This document shows positions 1 to 9,992 of a stretch of DNA of 64,000 bases, one piece after another; the first letter of the stretch is position 1, and each line of letters opens with the position of its first letter. The position numbers were made by a program, and so were the translations under genes. The notes under the pieces are model-generated. The model ran no database searches. It had not been told where the DNA came from and saw only the letters and a list, made by a program, of their open reading frames with translations. Origin of the DNA: Clostridia bacterium (GTDB lineage Bacteria > Bacillota > Clostridia > Oscillospirales > Acutalibacteraceae); assembly GCA_029007095.1 (NCBI GenBank), contig JAQXHF010000004.1:1-64000 (forward strand). The letters are read 5' to 3'.

Positions 1-1
1 T

Positions 2-319
2 TTACAGCTTGAAAAAGAAAAAGCCGCTAAGGCCAAAGAAAAACAGCGAATAGCTCTTGAAAAAGCTCGTGCCGCCGAAGCCGAAAGGGCAAGATTGGCA
101 AAAGAAAAAGAAAAGGCCAAGCTTGCAAAAATGAAAGCGGATCAACTTGAAAAAGAAAGAGCCGCAAAAGCAAAGGCAAAGGAAAAAGAGCGAAAAGCCA
201 AAGAAAAAGCTAAGCAAAAAGAGAAAGAAGCCCGTCAAAAGGCAAAGAACAAAGAAAAAGAAATTTTGAAGCGTGACAACGCGAAAACTGAATCATCAAA
301 CGAGGCAAATCAGGACTAA
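2..319 (+). CDS. C-terminal fragment of a Lys/Glu/Ala-rich protein (5' end outside window)
   Basis: The reading frame is open from base 2 to the stop at 317-319, so about 105 residues of the C-terminus are present and the start lies upstream of the window. The visible part is almost entirely Lys, Glu, Ala, Arg and Gln in short repeats such as KEKERKAKEKAKQKEK, as expected for a long charged helix or coiled coil. It ends with a polar tail (TESSNEANQD). No domain can be named. The next gene starts 27 bases later with its own strong ribosome binding site, so the two are probably co-transcribed. A similar charged stretch occurs at the N-terminus of the membrane protein at 11774-12661. Low complexity makes any homology claim unsafe. 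Confidence 0.7.
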   Translation, partial: LQLEKEKAAKAKEKQRIALEKARAAEAERARLAKEKEKAKLAKMKADQLEKERAAKAKAKEKERKAKEKAKQKEKEARQKAKNKEKEILKRDNAKTESSNEANQD

Positions 320-346
320 TCGTAATTTATAAGCGGAGGATTAAAT

Positions 347-3300
347 ATGTTCGGTAAAAAAACGGAAAGGATAATAGTGTTGATACTCAGCATTGCCGTG
401 CTGTTGTCATCGACAGGTGTACTGCCGTCTCTTGCGGCAGACGCATCCGAATTGTCCTCGTCGTCCGTTTCCGAGTCAACCTCCGCTGAAATATCACAAG
501 AGGGCGGATCTGTCACGACTACTCAGATTTCGCAGGAGGGCGGCTCGCTCAACACTCTGTCGGGTGAGGGAACTTCGGACAATCCTTATAAGATTGCAGA
601 TGCCAACGATTTTCTTGCAATGCAAAACATCATCAACGATACTTCAAAGTCCGATAAGTATTTTGAATTAACCTCCGATGTTGATCTTTCCTCTGTTAAA
701 GCTGATGATTTCAATTCAAACGGTGTTTACGGCGGCTCGTTAATTTCAGTTGACAAAGCATTGGCTAAGGCATCAAAAAATGTCGGATTTAAACTTGACG
801 GTAACGGACATAAAATTATCGGATTGAATGTTTCGTCTGACGATAAAAACGGTATAGCTGTTTTCGGTTACATCAATTCAACATCTTCTGTGTCAAACAT
901 TGTGTTTGAGACTCCTGCTGTCACTTCAAGCGCAGATACGGCTTCTATAATAGCTGTTGTTTCCGCAGAAAATGACGGTACTATTTCTAATGTAACCGTA
1001 AATTACCCTGTGCTGACTGCTGTTTCTGCGAAGTATGCCGGCGTAATTGCCGCAGTTAACAGAGGTACTGTTATCAACTGTACCGTTAAGGGTAAAATTG
1101 CAAATTCAGGCACAGCAACAAAGGATTCACACACCGTAAGCGCGTCGGGCGTATGCGGTGCTGTTGTCGGTTATAACAGCGGAAAAATTACTTCTGTTTC
1201 CGCGATAAATGTCGGTATTTATATCCCTGAGGGCGGCAATTCCGTATGCGGCGTTGTTGCCGGCAGAAGCAACGGAACAATAACTAACAGTATAGCTACC
1301 GGCGCTATATCCGGCGGTGATTCCAAATCGGTAGCCGGAGGAGTTGTCGGTGAAGCCGTTACTCCTGACAAGAATGATAATAAATTAAGTATAACAAATG
1401 TATATGTGCTTACAGCAATATCAAAGTCGGTTGTAGGAAATGCTGTTATCGGAGCTAACGGAACCTCCGATATGTTAAAGGATTGCTATTGGTCAAGCAT
1501 TGTCAGTGGCAGAAATACAACCGTTGATTTTGCCGGAACAGGTATTAACGATCTTTCGTTCACTTCGTACAAAACCGTATGCGTAGGAAAGTCTGTTGAG
1601 CTTAAATCTAATGACCTCGGATTCAAATGGGGTAAAGCAAGCTTTTCTGATACCTATGGTTACAGAGCAAGCGGAAAAAGCGTAGAGCTTATCAATAATA
1701 AGAATTCTGCAACAGTTAAAGGTACTGTGCAGGATAGCGTTTCGAGTGTGGTTTATAATGTCGACATTATGCTGCCGTCTGAAGTGGGAGCGGGCGACGG
1801 TTCGGTTAAGCTTGTTCAGGCTTTGAAAACCGCTGTTTTAGTTCTTCCGAAAGGCGTTTCGGGCGACGGTACAGAAAAGAATCCTGTCGAGATTTCTACC
1901 GCAGGTGAATTGGCTTTAATTGCAAAAGTTCCCTATATGAACTATAAGCTCGTTTCCGATATAACGCTTACCTCGGTATCACCGTTTGAATTCTGCGGAA
2001 CTATCGACGGAAACGGACATACGCTTACTGTTGACGGACCGCTATTCTCTACCGTTTACGGTTACGAGGAGCAAACCGCTAATGTTAGAAATATTAAAAT
2101 TGTTGTTTCCGAAGAAATAAACTCCGCAGTTCTCGGAACGGCTGCCAATGCAAAACTTTCGGGTGTGCAGCTTGTACTTGCACAGAATGTGGTAGCTCGT
2201 TTAAGCTCAAAGACGGGTGTACTTCTTAATTCTGTTAACGGTGCTTCTGTTATAGATGACTGCCATGTTTCGGCTGACATTATGGTAATGGGTGATAAGG
2301 CCAAAGAAATAGGCGCGTTTGCAGGTTCGGTTGACGGAAACGGTGCGATTATTACAAACAGCGGCGTTAATACCGTAATTAAATCGGACAAGAATTCGGT
2401 ATTTGATTCGGTTTCCGGATTTATAGGAAGCGTTAATGCAGATAATACGACAATATCGAATTGCTATGTAACGGGATCGGTTGAAGCCGGAAAATTTGCG
2501 TTTATCGGCAAAACTACAACTAATATAATTAAGGTTGAAAATATAATTTGGAATAAGGGCGGAGAGAATTCTGCTCAGTCGCCGGTTGATTTTACAAATA
2601 AAACTGCCTTTGATGAGAAGCAGTTTTCCATATGGCATTTTAATTTGACCGGCGGAGCTTTCTTTACAGGCAAGGGCGGCAAGTTCATAGCTGATTTACC
2701 TCAGATAAAAGCCTTGCAGACTGCCGACAAAGATGATTTTACGGTTAATTTTGATTCCGAAGTCATAAACGCTTCTGTCAATATCGACAGCGGCAAATTA
2801 GTGCTTAATGTTTCAAGAGCCGACGGAGCGGTTACTGTCGCTAACAGTCCGATTACCATAACTGAAAATAAAACAGGACTTTCTGTTTCTCTCAGCGTTT
2901 CTAACGGACTTGACAAGGATTCTGACGGCAATTACATAATCGCTTCCTCATATGACCTTGCATATTTGAGCGAAAATATCAATGAATATTCCGACTCAAA
3001 CTTCATTATGTCTGCTGATGTCGATATGTCGGAAATAGGCGATTTCAAGCCTATTGGCGGAACGGACGCGTCATTCAGCGGTGTTTTTGACGGAAACGGT
3101 CATACAATTTTAAATCTCAATGTTAACGGAACTTCAAAATCAGCGCTTTTTGCTACTCTTGATTCTGCTGTCGTTAAGAACTTAACTTTCAAAAATGCTA
3201 AAATCAATGCAAAAGGCAGTTATTCGGCTGTTCTTGCAGGTCAGGCTGTCGGCAATACAGTTATTAAATCTGTAAGTATATTAAACTCACAAATAACCGC

Positions 3301-6300
3301 AGACGATTTATATTCAGCGGCTTTGGTCGGTTCTGTTAATTCAGAAAGTGAAGCGGTTATATCGGATATAACTGTTTCTGATACCGTTCTGCTCTCATCG
3401 GCAGGTTTTGTCGGTGGAGTGGCCGGACGCGCCGACGGTAATGTTGCTTTCGCCAATTTGACTCTTATTAATCTCAATGTCAGCGGGGCGCAAAATATAG
3501 GCGGAGCGATAGGTGCCGCCGACGGCAAAGTAAAATTATCTTCGGTTTCTGTTTCAAACTCCGATATAAGCGGTATATCCGATGTCGCAGGTTTGGTTGG
3601 CACATCAGGCTCTGAAACGGTAATTTCAAATGTAAAACTCATATCGTCGTCTGTTTCTACGGTCGGCAATGATTCGTCCTATGTATCGGGAGGTATTTCG
3701 GCTTCAAGCGCAGCCGATATTTCAAATGCGTCTGTTGATAATTCTACTGTAAAAGGCGGTATTGCCGGCGGTATAGTCGGAAGATCTACCGGTGACATAA
3801 ATATCAATAATGTAAAAGTATCCGATACGGCTGTTTCTGCTGAGGGAACAGGTACGGTTGCGGCCGGAATTTTGGCTGTTCATAATTCCGGTGGAACTGC
3901 CTCTGTTTCAAATGCAAAGTTATCGTCTGATTCTTCTGTATCCGGTGCGGCAGTCAGCGCAGGAATTGTCGGAGACTGCTCCGGCGAAACTTCATTTTTA
4001 AATGTAAAAGCTTCTGTTTCTCTTGCCGATATTAAGGGAGATATGACAGCAAGCGCCGTTTCTGCTGCCGGAATAGTCGGTAAGATCGGTGTTAAGGCTA
4101 TAAATAATGTAAAACTTAATAATGTTAAGGCAATGGGTAATATCAGTTCTGCGGCTTCGGTTGGCGGAATAATCGGTTGCATTAAAAATACCGATAACGG
4201 TTTTGATTCAAAGCTGCCGCTTATCAACGGTTGCGTATCTTCCGTTACTGTTTCTTCTAACGGTTTGGATTCCTGCGGTTTGATAATAGGCGCAGTTGAA
4301 AATAATGTACTCAATTCAGAAAATATCGCTTCTGCCGTTCAAAATGCCGTGATTTCGACAGCAATGTGTGAGTTAGGCGCATATTCGGCAATAAGCGGTA
4401 TCAGCGGTGATGTATATGATGTTAACAATCCGGGCGGCAAGCCTGTATCTCCGTCTGAAAATGTATTGAAAAACACAGATGAAATTGAGATAACAATAAG
4501 TAATTTGCCTCAGATTAACGGCTTCGTTTTCGATTCAAACAGCGGTTGGGTTTCGGAGTCGGAAGAAAGAATTGCCGTAATAGACAGTACGGAAAATACC
4601 GTTAGGCTTAAAGCTCTGCGTAAGTCTGAGGTTATGATTGTCACTTATTATATCAGCGAAGACGACGCCGAATTCAGTATTCCGGTAGGATTTAAGGTTA
4701 AAGCCGATCTGCGCGATAAGTTGGAGGGCAGCGGCACAGAAGCAGAACCGTATCTTATCTCAAATGCATATGAGCTTGAAACAATGGCTCAGTATGCGGG
4801 TGATAATGCATATTTTGTTCTGACAGACGATATCGTGCTTAATGATTCCGATTTTGCTTTCGGCGGCGGATTCTATAATGTCGGAAACGGAATTGTAACC
4901 ATAGGCAACGCTGAACAGAAATTCACAGGCCATTTCAGCGGACTTTATAACGGCAAGATACATACAATCAGCGGACTTCGCACAGGTAATAATACTTTCG
5001 GTGGACTTTTCGGAGCGATCGAGTCTGCCGTAATTTCCGACTTGATAATTGATTATGCACAGACAGAGGGCGAATATTATTCGGGAATCCTTGTCGGTTG
5101 TGCTGATAACTCGACGATAACCGGAGTTACTGTTAAAAATTCTAAGGTTAACTCTGTTCAGGGCGGCAGCTTCGCCGGTGTAATTGTCGGATTAGGCAAT
5201 GATGTAAACATTGAAAATGTAACTGTTGAAAACTGCTCTGTGACTGCGGCTGTAAATTCCGATTCGTCAACCTTTGAAGCTGTCGGAGGAATTGCCGGTC
5301 AGCTTTGCGGAAGTATAAACAAAGCTGTTGTCAATAATGTTAAGATTGAAACTTCGTGTGCGGCAGGTGGTTTGGTCGGCGTTATTCCGAACGGAGATAA
5401 CTCCCTTGTCATTTCTGACGCTGAATCGGTTGCCGATGTAAGAGCAGATTATGCAGGCGGCGTAATCGGTAAGCTCAGCAACCCTGCGTTGCTCAAAATT
5501 TCGGATGTTTCCGTTGGCGGCTGTATCGAGGGGTTTGAAAGCGGAGCGGGTATCGCCGCTTCCGTAACGGCCGAAAGCGTTGACTTTGATGTTTCAATGC
5601 TGAAAACGCCAATGATAAAGCATACGGTTATTGCCGCCGATATCAGCGGTAATAATAACGGTATTGTAATCGGTGAAACATCTGCCGACATCTTCACAGA
5701 CGCCGTTAATAAAAATACAGATGTATTCACGAATGTATATTACTCATCATATCAGAATTCTGCCGGTGTATTCGGAACAAACGAGATAAATTCGTACCAA
5801 AGCTATGAATATATCGTCAATGACTTAAATGATGTTAAATATTCGGAGAACGGTGAGAAGTATAATTCCGTTAAGCTCGGAGCTGATTACAAAACTCTTA
5901 ACGATGACAGCTTTACTGTCGGAGACTTTGATAGTTGGAAACAGCTCGTGATTGGTGATGTTACTCTTAATTTGACTGACATTACCTGTAATCAGCCTGA
6001 TACCGTCGTGTACGATTCCGATAATTCGGCTGTGCGTTTAATAAGGAAAGCCGATAATGCGGTGCTTGAACTTGTTTATGATAACGGATTGAAAGTTTCC
6101 ATACCGATTGAGGCTGACTTTAAGCTTGCAGGAAACGGAACAAAGGATAGTCCTTATCTGATATCAAGCGCAGAAGATTTTGCTGTTATGCAGCAGAGCG
6201 CGGTCGGCGGAAATGCGTATTATGCGCTTACATCAGACATAAATCTTAATGATGTTCAGCCGTCCGAGTCTTTTGACGCTAACCTTGACGGAAACGGATT

Positions 6301-7585
6301 TGTACTTTACGGTTATACCGGTAAGCCGTTGTTCGGCTCAGTAACCGGAAGTATCGTAAATGTAGGCTTCGCAGGATTTGCAATATCCGACAGTGAGAGC
6401 AAGTCCGTCGGCGCGGTTGCAGAAATTCTTAATGGCGCTGTTATCAAAAATTGTTTTGTTATCGCTGATGTTTCAGCTAACTTAAATAATCAGGACGCAG
6501 GTATTCTTGCAGGACGCGCGGTTAACGGCACTTATATTGACGGTTGCCTTACAAGCGGCAGGGTTGTATCTAATAAAGCAATTTCTGTCGGCGGCATAGT
6601 CGGTTATGCGCTTAATTCCGAAGTTTTAAGATCAGCATCTACCGCTTATGTTTACGGCGGTAAGTTTGTCGGCGGAATTGTCGGTGAAGCTGATAATTCT
6701 TCGCTTGATACGGTTGTATTTGCAAATATGACGGAATCCGTAAGCGGTACTGCGGCCAATATTGCAGGAAATGCTGTTGGCACAAAGATAACTGATGCTT
6801 ACTTTGATTCATCAGCTTCTGTTTCTGATAAATTTGTCGGTTCGGGTAGTGCGGATACTTCGTATGCGCTTTCAACAGAACAGCTTGTTTCTGCGAAAAT
6901 CAGCGGATTTATTTCAAACGGCGGCTATCCTGTACCAAGCGGCTTGATATCGGAAAGCAATTCGTCTGCTTTTGATACAGGCGTAGCGTTTGCAGCTTTG
7001 CCGGTAAGATATCTTTACGGACTGAATTCAGGAACCGCAAGTAATTATACAGATATTAAAGTAGAACCTGAGGTCAACGGCAACAAGGTGAACCTTGTTA
7101 TAGGCGGCGGATATAAGCTTACTTTGGAGCCTGTATCCGATTACACCGATTCTACTAATGAAATTGCAAGATATTCAAATCCGTCCGACATAAATTCACT
7201 TTCACTCAGCTATAAGCTCAGCGGAAAAGATGACGGTGAACTTAAAAATTCCGTAATTTCAGTAATGCTTAGAAGCGGCAAGGGCTTGGGTTCAACCTCG
7301 TTCGGACTGTTTACTAAGCTTAACGCACAGTCAAAACAGATTTCAGATATTGCTGTTGCTGACGGAGTGCTTTATGTGTCTGTCGGCGGTGCGGCCGAAG
7401 ACCGAGATTATACTGTTTCTGCCATCGACGGTAACGGAGTACAGCTTCAAGTCACCGAAATTAACGGTGAGTATGCTGTAAGCGTGGGCAGTTCCGAAAC
7501 AGTTTCCCTGAGCATAGAGATCGGCGGTAAAGCAGATCAGCCGTGGGGACTGCGTTCAATATGGCGAAGTATTACGAATAAATAA
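347..7585 (+). CDS. Giant secreted GLUG-repeat surface protein (2412 aa)
   Basis: The start ATG follows GGAGG with good spacing. Residues 1 to about 31 form a signal peptide (basic start, hydrophobic core, Ala at the end). A Ser/Thr-rich stretch follows, with ISQEGGS twice. The body has five similar modules starting near residues 74, 506, 855, 1462 and 1930. Each opens with a G-x-G-T-x-x-x-P-Y-x-I-x-x-A pattern (degenerate in modules 2 and 3), then Y-x-L-T-x-D-I and DGNGHxI, followed by many short units containing GGIVG or AGVIVG. These are GLUG-type repeats, known from bacterial surface proteins and expected to fold as a right-handed beta-helix. Ig-like linkers separate the modules. There is no LPxTG motif, SLH domain or C-terminal membrane segment, so the anchor is unknown. 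It heads the cluster of SipW-type genes, but its own signal peptide lacks the Ala-Trp-Phe signature. Likely role: adhesin or matrix scaffold (inference). Confidence 0.9.
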   Translation: MFGKKTERIIVLILSIAVLLSSTGVLPSLAADASELSSSSVSESTSAEISQEGGSVTTTQISQEGGSLNTLSGEGTSDNPYKIADANDFLAMQNIINDTSKSDKYFELTSDVDLSSVKADDFNSNGVYGGSLISVDKALAKASKNVGFKLDGNGHKIIGLNVSSDDKNGIAVFGYINSTSSVSNIVFETPAVTSSADTASIIAVVSAENDGTISNVTVNYPVLTAVSAKYAGVIAAVNRGTVINCTVKGKIANSGTATKDSHTVSASGVCGAVVGYNSGKITSVSAINVGIYIPEGGNSVCGVVAGRSNGTITNSIATGAISGGDSKSVAGGVVGEAVTPDKNDNKLSITNVYVLTAISKSVVGNAVIGANGTSDMLKDCYWSSIVSGRNTTVDFAGTGINDLSFTSYKTVCVGKSVELKSNDLGFKWGKASFSDTYGYRASGKSVELINNKNSATVKGTVQDSVSSVVYNVDIMLPSEVGAGDGSVKLVQALKTAVLVLPKGVSGDGTEKNPVEISTAGELALIAKVPYMNYKLVSDITLTSVSPFEFCGTIDGNGHTLTVDGPLFSTVYGYEEQTANVRNIKIVVSEEINSAVLGTAANAKLSGVQLVLAQNVVARLSSKTGVLLNSVNGASVIDDCHVSADIMVMGDKAKEIGAFAGSVDGNGAIITNSGVNTVIKSDKNSVFDSVSGFIGSVNADNTTISNCYVTGSVEAGKFAFIGKTTTNIIKVENIIWNKGGENSAQSPVDFTNKTAFDEKQFSIWHFNLTGGAFFTGKGGKFIADLPQIKALQTADKDDFTVNFDSEVINASVNIDSGKLVLNVSRADGAVTVANSPITITENKTGLSVSLSVSNGLDKDSDGNYIIASSYDLAYLSENINEYSDSNFIMSADVDMSEIGDFKPIGGTDASFSGVFDGNGHTILNLNVNGTSKSALFATLDSAVVKNLTFKNAKINAKGSYSAVLAGQAVGNTVIKSVSILNSQITADDLYSAALVGSVNSESEAVISDITVSDTVLLSSAGFVGGVAGRADGNVAFANLTLINLNVSGAQNIGGAIGAADGKVKLSSVSVSNSDISGISDVAGLVGTSGSETVISNVKLISSSVSTVGNDSSYVSGGISASSAADISNASVDNSTVKGGIAGGIVGRSTGDININNVKVSDTAVSAEGTGTVAAGILAVHNSGGTASVSNAKLSSDSSVSGAAVSAGIVGDCSGETSFLNVKASVSLADIKGDMTASAVSAAGIVGKIGVKAINNVKLNNVKAMGNISSAASVGGIIGCIKNTDNGFDSKLPLINGCVSSVTVSSNGLDSCGLIIGAVENNVLNSENIASAVQNAVISTAMCELGAYSAISGISGDVYDVNNPGGKPVSPSENVLKNTDEIEITISNLPQINGFVFDSNSGWVSESEERIAVIDSTENTVRLKALRKSEVMIVTYYISEDDAEFSIPVGFKVKADLRDKLEGSGTEAEPYLISNAYELETMAQYAGDNAYFVLTDDIVLNDSDFAFGGGFYNVGNGIVTIGNAEQKFTGHFSGLYNGKIHTISGLRTGNNTFGGLFGAIESAVISDLIIDYAQTEGEYYSGILVGCADNSTITGVTVKNSKVNSVQGGSFAGVIVGLGNDVNIENVTVENCSVTAAVNSDSSTFEAVGGIAGQLCGSINKAVVNNVKIETSCAAGGLVGVIPNGDNSLVISDAESVADVRADYAGGVIGKLSNPALLKISDVSVGGCIEGFESGAGIAASVTAESVDFDVSMLKTPMIKHTVIAADISGNNNGIVIGETSADIFTDAVNKNTDVFTNVYYSSYQNSAGVFGTNEINSYQSYEYIVNDLNDVKYSENGEKYNSVKLGADYKTLNDDSFTVGDFDSWKQLVIGDVTLNLTDITCNQPDTVVYDSDNSAVRLIRKADNAVLELVYDNGLKVSIPIEADFKLAGNGTKDSPYLISSAEDFAVMQQSAVGGNAYYALTSDINLNDVQPSESFDANLDGNGFVLYGYTGKPLFGSVTGSIVNVGFAGFAISDSESKSVGAVAEILNGAVIKNCFVIADVSANLNNQDAGILAGRAVNGTYIDGCLTSGRVVSNKAISVGGIVGYALNSEVLRSASTAYVYGGKFVGGIVGEADNSSLDTVVFANMTESVSGTAANIAGNAVGTKITDAYFDSSASVSDKFVGSGSADTSYALSTEQLVSAKISGFISNGGYPVPSGLISESNSSAFDTGVAFAALPVRYLYGLNSGTASNYTDIKVEPEVNGNKVNLVIGGGYKLTLEPVSDYTDSTNEIARYSNPSDINSLSLSYKLSGKDDGELKNSVISVMLRSGKGLGSTSFGLFTKLNAQSKQISDIAVADGVLYVSVGGAAEDRDYTVSAIDGNGVQLQVTEINGEYAVSVGSSETVSLSIEIGGKADQPWGLRSIWRSITNK

Positions 7586-7620
7586 AAGTTGTTTTATTAA
7601 ATCAAGAGAGTAGGTGAACT

Positions 7621-8247
7621 ATGCGAAAGAATTTCCAACTTTACAAGACGATAATACTTGTTGCGGCTTCTGCAATAACCTTGATTGCGGTTACTTTTGC
7701 ATGGTTCGGAGTTTCAAATAACGGCACTTTTGAAAGTTTCAAAGGCGTTATCGAGGGTAATCCCGTAAGCGTTGATTTCTATCAGAAGGGAACCGATGAT
7801 GAATATGCCGCTCTTGACGGAGATATAACGCTTAACAATTTTGTCCCCGGAAGCTATAATTGCTATAAAATGCTTGTAACTACAAAGACGGCTGATCCTC
7901 TTAAACTGTCATTCACGATAGACGATTTACCGAGCGATATGCCCGCGGCGCTCAAAAGTGCTGTCCAGATTAAATATACCCTTGTTAAAGACTCATCCGA
8001 CGGTAGCTCACAAACCGTAATTTCCGAGTCAAACGGATATATCTCGCTTGACGAATATACAGACGGAGTGATTTTCGGCGGAATTGACCTTACTCAATAT
8101 CAGAGCGCAAAAGGCGATATTTTTACCATATATTATGAAATCGGTCTTGATCCGAACAGTTCTTCCGATATTTCATTGTTGAGCTCTTCGCTCGGATATG
8201 TTAATATCAGCGCACAGAGAGTAGGTATTGCCGACGGAGGCAACTGA
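7621..8247 (+). CDS. SipW-dependent exported protein 1 (AWF signal peptide, TasA/CalY-like)
   Basis: The 208-residue product begins with a basic and hydrophobic N-terminus ending in Phe-Ala-Trp-Phe at residues 26-29. This is the signature of signal peptides processed by SipW-type signal peptidases, as in TasA and CalY matrix proteins. The mature part is polar and beta-rich, with a V-P-G-S-Y segment near residues 80-84 and no cysteine-rich or enzymatic motif. The stop TGA overlaps the ATG of the first signal peptidase by one base, which couples their translation and suggests that the pair works together. It is probably an extracellular fibre or matrix subunit; that function is inferred from the signal peptide and context. 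Confidence 0.82.
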   Translation: MRKNFQLYKTIILVAASAITLIAVTFAWFGVSNNGTFESFKGVIEGNPVSVDFYQKGTDDEYAALDGDITLNNFVPGSYNCYKMLVTTKTADPLKLSFTIDDLPSDMPAALKSAVQIKYTLVKDSSDGSSQTVISESNGYISLDEYTDGVIFGGIDLTQYQSAKGDIFTIYYEIGLDPNSSSDISLLSSSLGYVNISAQRVGIADGGN

Positions 8248-8852
8248 TGCAAAAGGTAAAGAAAGTTTTTTCGGCAGTAATGGCGGTTATAACCGCGGCT
8301 TTATTCATCTTCGGCTTTGCTGTTTTTGTTTCTGTTATGAGAGCGGCGGGCGGTCAGATTCCGTCTGTCCTCGGATACAGCGTGATGCAGATTCAGACTG
8401 GTAGCATGGAGCCTGAGTATGAAATCGGCACGGTTATTGTTACTAAAAAAACAGACGCGGTTAAACTGAAAAAAGGCGATGTAATCAGCTTTTATTCAAC
8501 AGATTCTTTAATCAGCGGTAAGGTGAATACTCACCGCATCGTTTCGGTAAGATATGACGATGAGGGTTATCCGATTTTTATGACAAAGGGTGACGCTAAT
8601 CAGGCTGCCGATAGAATGGAAGTCGATTCCGAAAGAATAATCGGTAAGGTCATATTTAATCTCGGAACGGTCAGCGGATCGGTTATAAGCGTTTTACAGA
8701 ATCCGAAGGTCATTTTTTTCCTGATTGTGTTGCCACTGATTTTCATAACTTTTGGTGAAGCCGTAAATCTTGTAACGATGATTGCCGCCAACAGAGAAGC
8801 AAAAAAATTTGGAAGCGACAAAAACGATAATGAAAAGCCAAATGACAAATAA
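8247..8852 (+). CDS. SipW-type signal peptidase I, copy 1
   Basis: The 201-residue membrane peptidase has an N-terminal transmembrane segment (about residues 7-30) and a second near the C-terminus (about 153-178). The catalytic region has IQTGSMEP with the nucleophile Ser53. An NTHR motif places His96 where bacterial type I peptidases have the general-base Lys; Ser/His is the hallmark of the SipW/ER type. A TKGDAN box with Asp116 follows. It should cut the AWF-type signal peptides of its neighbours on the outer face of the membrane. It overlaps the upstream substrate gene by one base and the next peptidase gene by 23 bases. The charged tail (KKFGSDKNDNEKPNDK) is cytoplasmic by prediction. Confidence 0.9.
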   Translation: MQKVKKVFSAVMAVITAALFIFGFAVFVSVMRAAGGQIPSVLGYSVMQIQTGSMEPEYEIGTVIVTKKTDAVKLKKGDVISFYSTDSLISGKVNTHRIVSVRYDDEGYPIFMTKGDANQAADRMEVDSERIIGKVIFNLGTVSGSVISVLQNPKVIFFLIVLPLIFITFGEAVNLVTMIAANREAKKFGSDKNDNEKPNDK

Positions 8853-9345
8853 GCAAAAATTAAATATATTTTTTACTTCCGTTGTAATTTTTATTGCTGT
8901 GATTGCGGTCGGGTTTGTATTTTTCCCAAAGTTGGTCAATTACAAAACCTATTCCATTCAGACAGGAAGTATGGAGCCGAATATCCATAAGGGCAGTATG
9001 ATTTATGTAAAGGAATGTAAAAATTTTTCCGACTATAAGGTAGGCGATGTCGTCACATTTACCGATTTCGGAAAAACTAAGAGCTTTACTCACCGAATTG
9101 TTGCAATCGACGAGGAAAATCAGATGTTTACAACTAAGGGCGACGCAAACGAAGAAAATGATCTTGAACCTACATCGGCAATGTTTGCGGTCGGTAAAGT
9201 AGAATTTGCAGTACCTTATCTCGGCTATGTAGCGACTTTTTTGAATAACACGGCGACTAAAATTTCAATAGCTGTAATTTATATAGCATGGCTCGCCATA
9301 GAAATTGAAATCTATATTACGGAAAGGAAGAAGAAATATGAGTAA
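8830..9345 (+). CDS. SipW-type signal peptidase I, copy 2
   Basis: The product is about 171 residues from the ATG at 8830 (alternative ATG at 8842; a longer in-frame start at 8782 would overlap copy 1 by 71 bases and has no good ribosome binding site). It has an N-terminal transmembrane helix (about residues 12-32), the Ser motif IQTGSMEP (Ser47), FTHRIV (His88), TKGDAN (Asp105) and a C-terminal helix with a basic tail. These are the Ser/His features of the SipW/ER-type family. The gene starts inside the end of copy 1 and its own stop overlaps the start of exported protein 2 by 8 bases, so the order in this operon is substrate, peptidase, peptidase, substrate. It is clearly diverged from copy 1, not a recent duplicate. 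Confidence 0.88.
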   Translation: MKSQMTNKQKLNIFFTSVVIFIAVIAVGFVFFPKLVNYKTYSIQTGSMEPNIHKGSMIYVKECKNFSDYKVGDVVTFTDFGKTKSFTHRIVAIDEENQMFTTKGDANEENDLEPTSAMFAVGKVEFAVPYLGYVATFLNNTATKISIAVIYIAWLAIEIEIYITERKKKYE

Positions 9346-9988
9346 AAGAATAATACTGATGATAGCTTCCCTTGCCGTGATACTCGGTCTGATGAATTGC
9401 GGCAGTTCATATGCCTGGTTTGTAACCGCGGCTAAGAAACAGCAGACAATTTCTGTTTCTGTTGTCAGCAGTACCAATACCGCATATCTTACCGATTTGG
9501 ATTCTGACGAGTCAAACATAATAATTATGCAAAAGGATAATCTTGTAAGTCTTGACGGCAGAGAGGCTGTTCTGAAAATTGAGAATAAATCAACTACCGA
9601 TACACAGCTGAGAATTGCGGTCGAATACACGAGCTGCAAGGACGGAAAGCCTGAGCAGGTTCGATATTCGGCAAGCGACGATGATATAACAGTTGAATTT
9701 GCCAATAAAAATTGGGCTAAAAATATCAACGCCGGCGGTGATTGCTATTTCTATTATGTCGGTGATAATTATTCCGGCGATGAAATTGATAACCTTGACT
9801 CGGTTGCTTCAATAGGTTCTGATGTTTCTGAAATAGAAGCTATCAAGAGTATTTATTATAATGAAGATGTTTCTGACAACTATTCGGGACAGAAGATAAA
9901 TGTTAAGGTTATTTTTGAATCAAAGCAAGCTGACAATGTTACATGGTCAACTGTTGATGAATACGGCGTTTCAGGCGTAGCGGAGTGA
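9338..9988 (+). CDS. SipW-dependent exported protein 2 (AWF signal peptide)
   Basis: The ATG at 9338 is preceded by GGAAAGGAAG; the longer frame starting at 9305 would run deep into copy 2 of the peptidase. The 216-residue product has a hydrophobic N-terminus ending in Tyr-Ala-Trp-Phe (residues 25-28), the SipW-type signature. The mature part is acidic, with many Asp, Ser, Asn and Tyr residues, and no enzyme motif. The segment LKIENKSTTDTQLRIAVEY resembles the N-terminal beta strands of TasA-like proteins, where a conserved Asn-rich strand follows the cleavage site (inference). The next peptidase gene begins 4 bases after its stop. Confidence 0.82.
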   Translation: MSKRIILMIASLAVILGLMNCGSSYAWFVTAAKKQQTISVSVVSSTNTAYLTDLDSDESNIIIMQKDNLVSLDGREAVLKIENKSTTDTQLRIAVEYTSCKDGKPEQVRYSASDDDITVEFANKNWAKNINAGGDCYFYYVGDNYSGDEIDNLDSVASIGSDVSEIEAIKSIYYNEDVSDNYSGQKINVKVIFESKQADNVTWSTVDEYGVSGVAE

Positions 9989-9992
9989 AAAA

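Noticed and set aside
7081-7585. Sortase or SLH anchor at the C-terminus of the GLUG protein
   Set aside because: No LPxTG-like motif followed by a hydrophobic segment and no SLH pattern was found on reading the final part.
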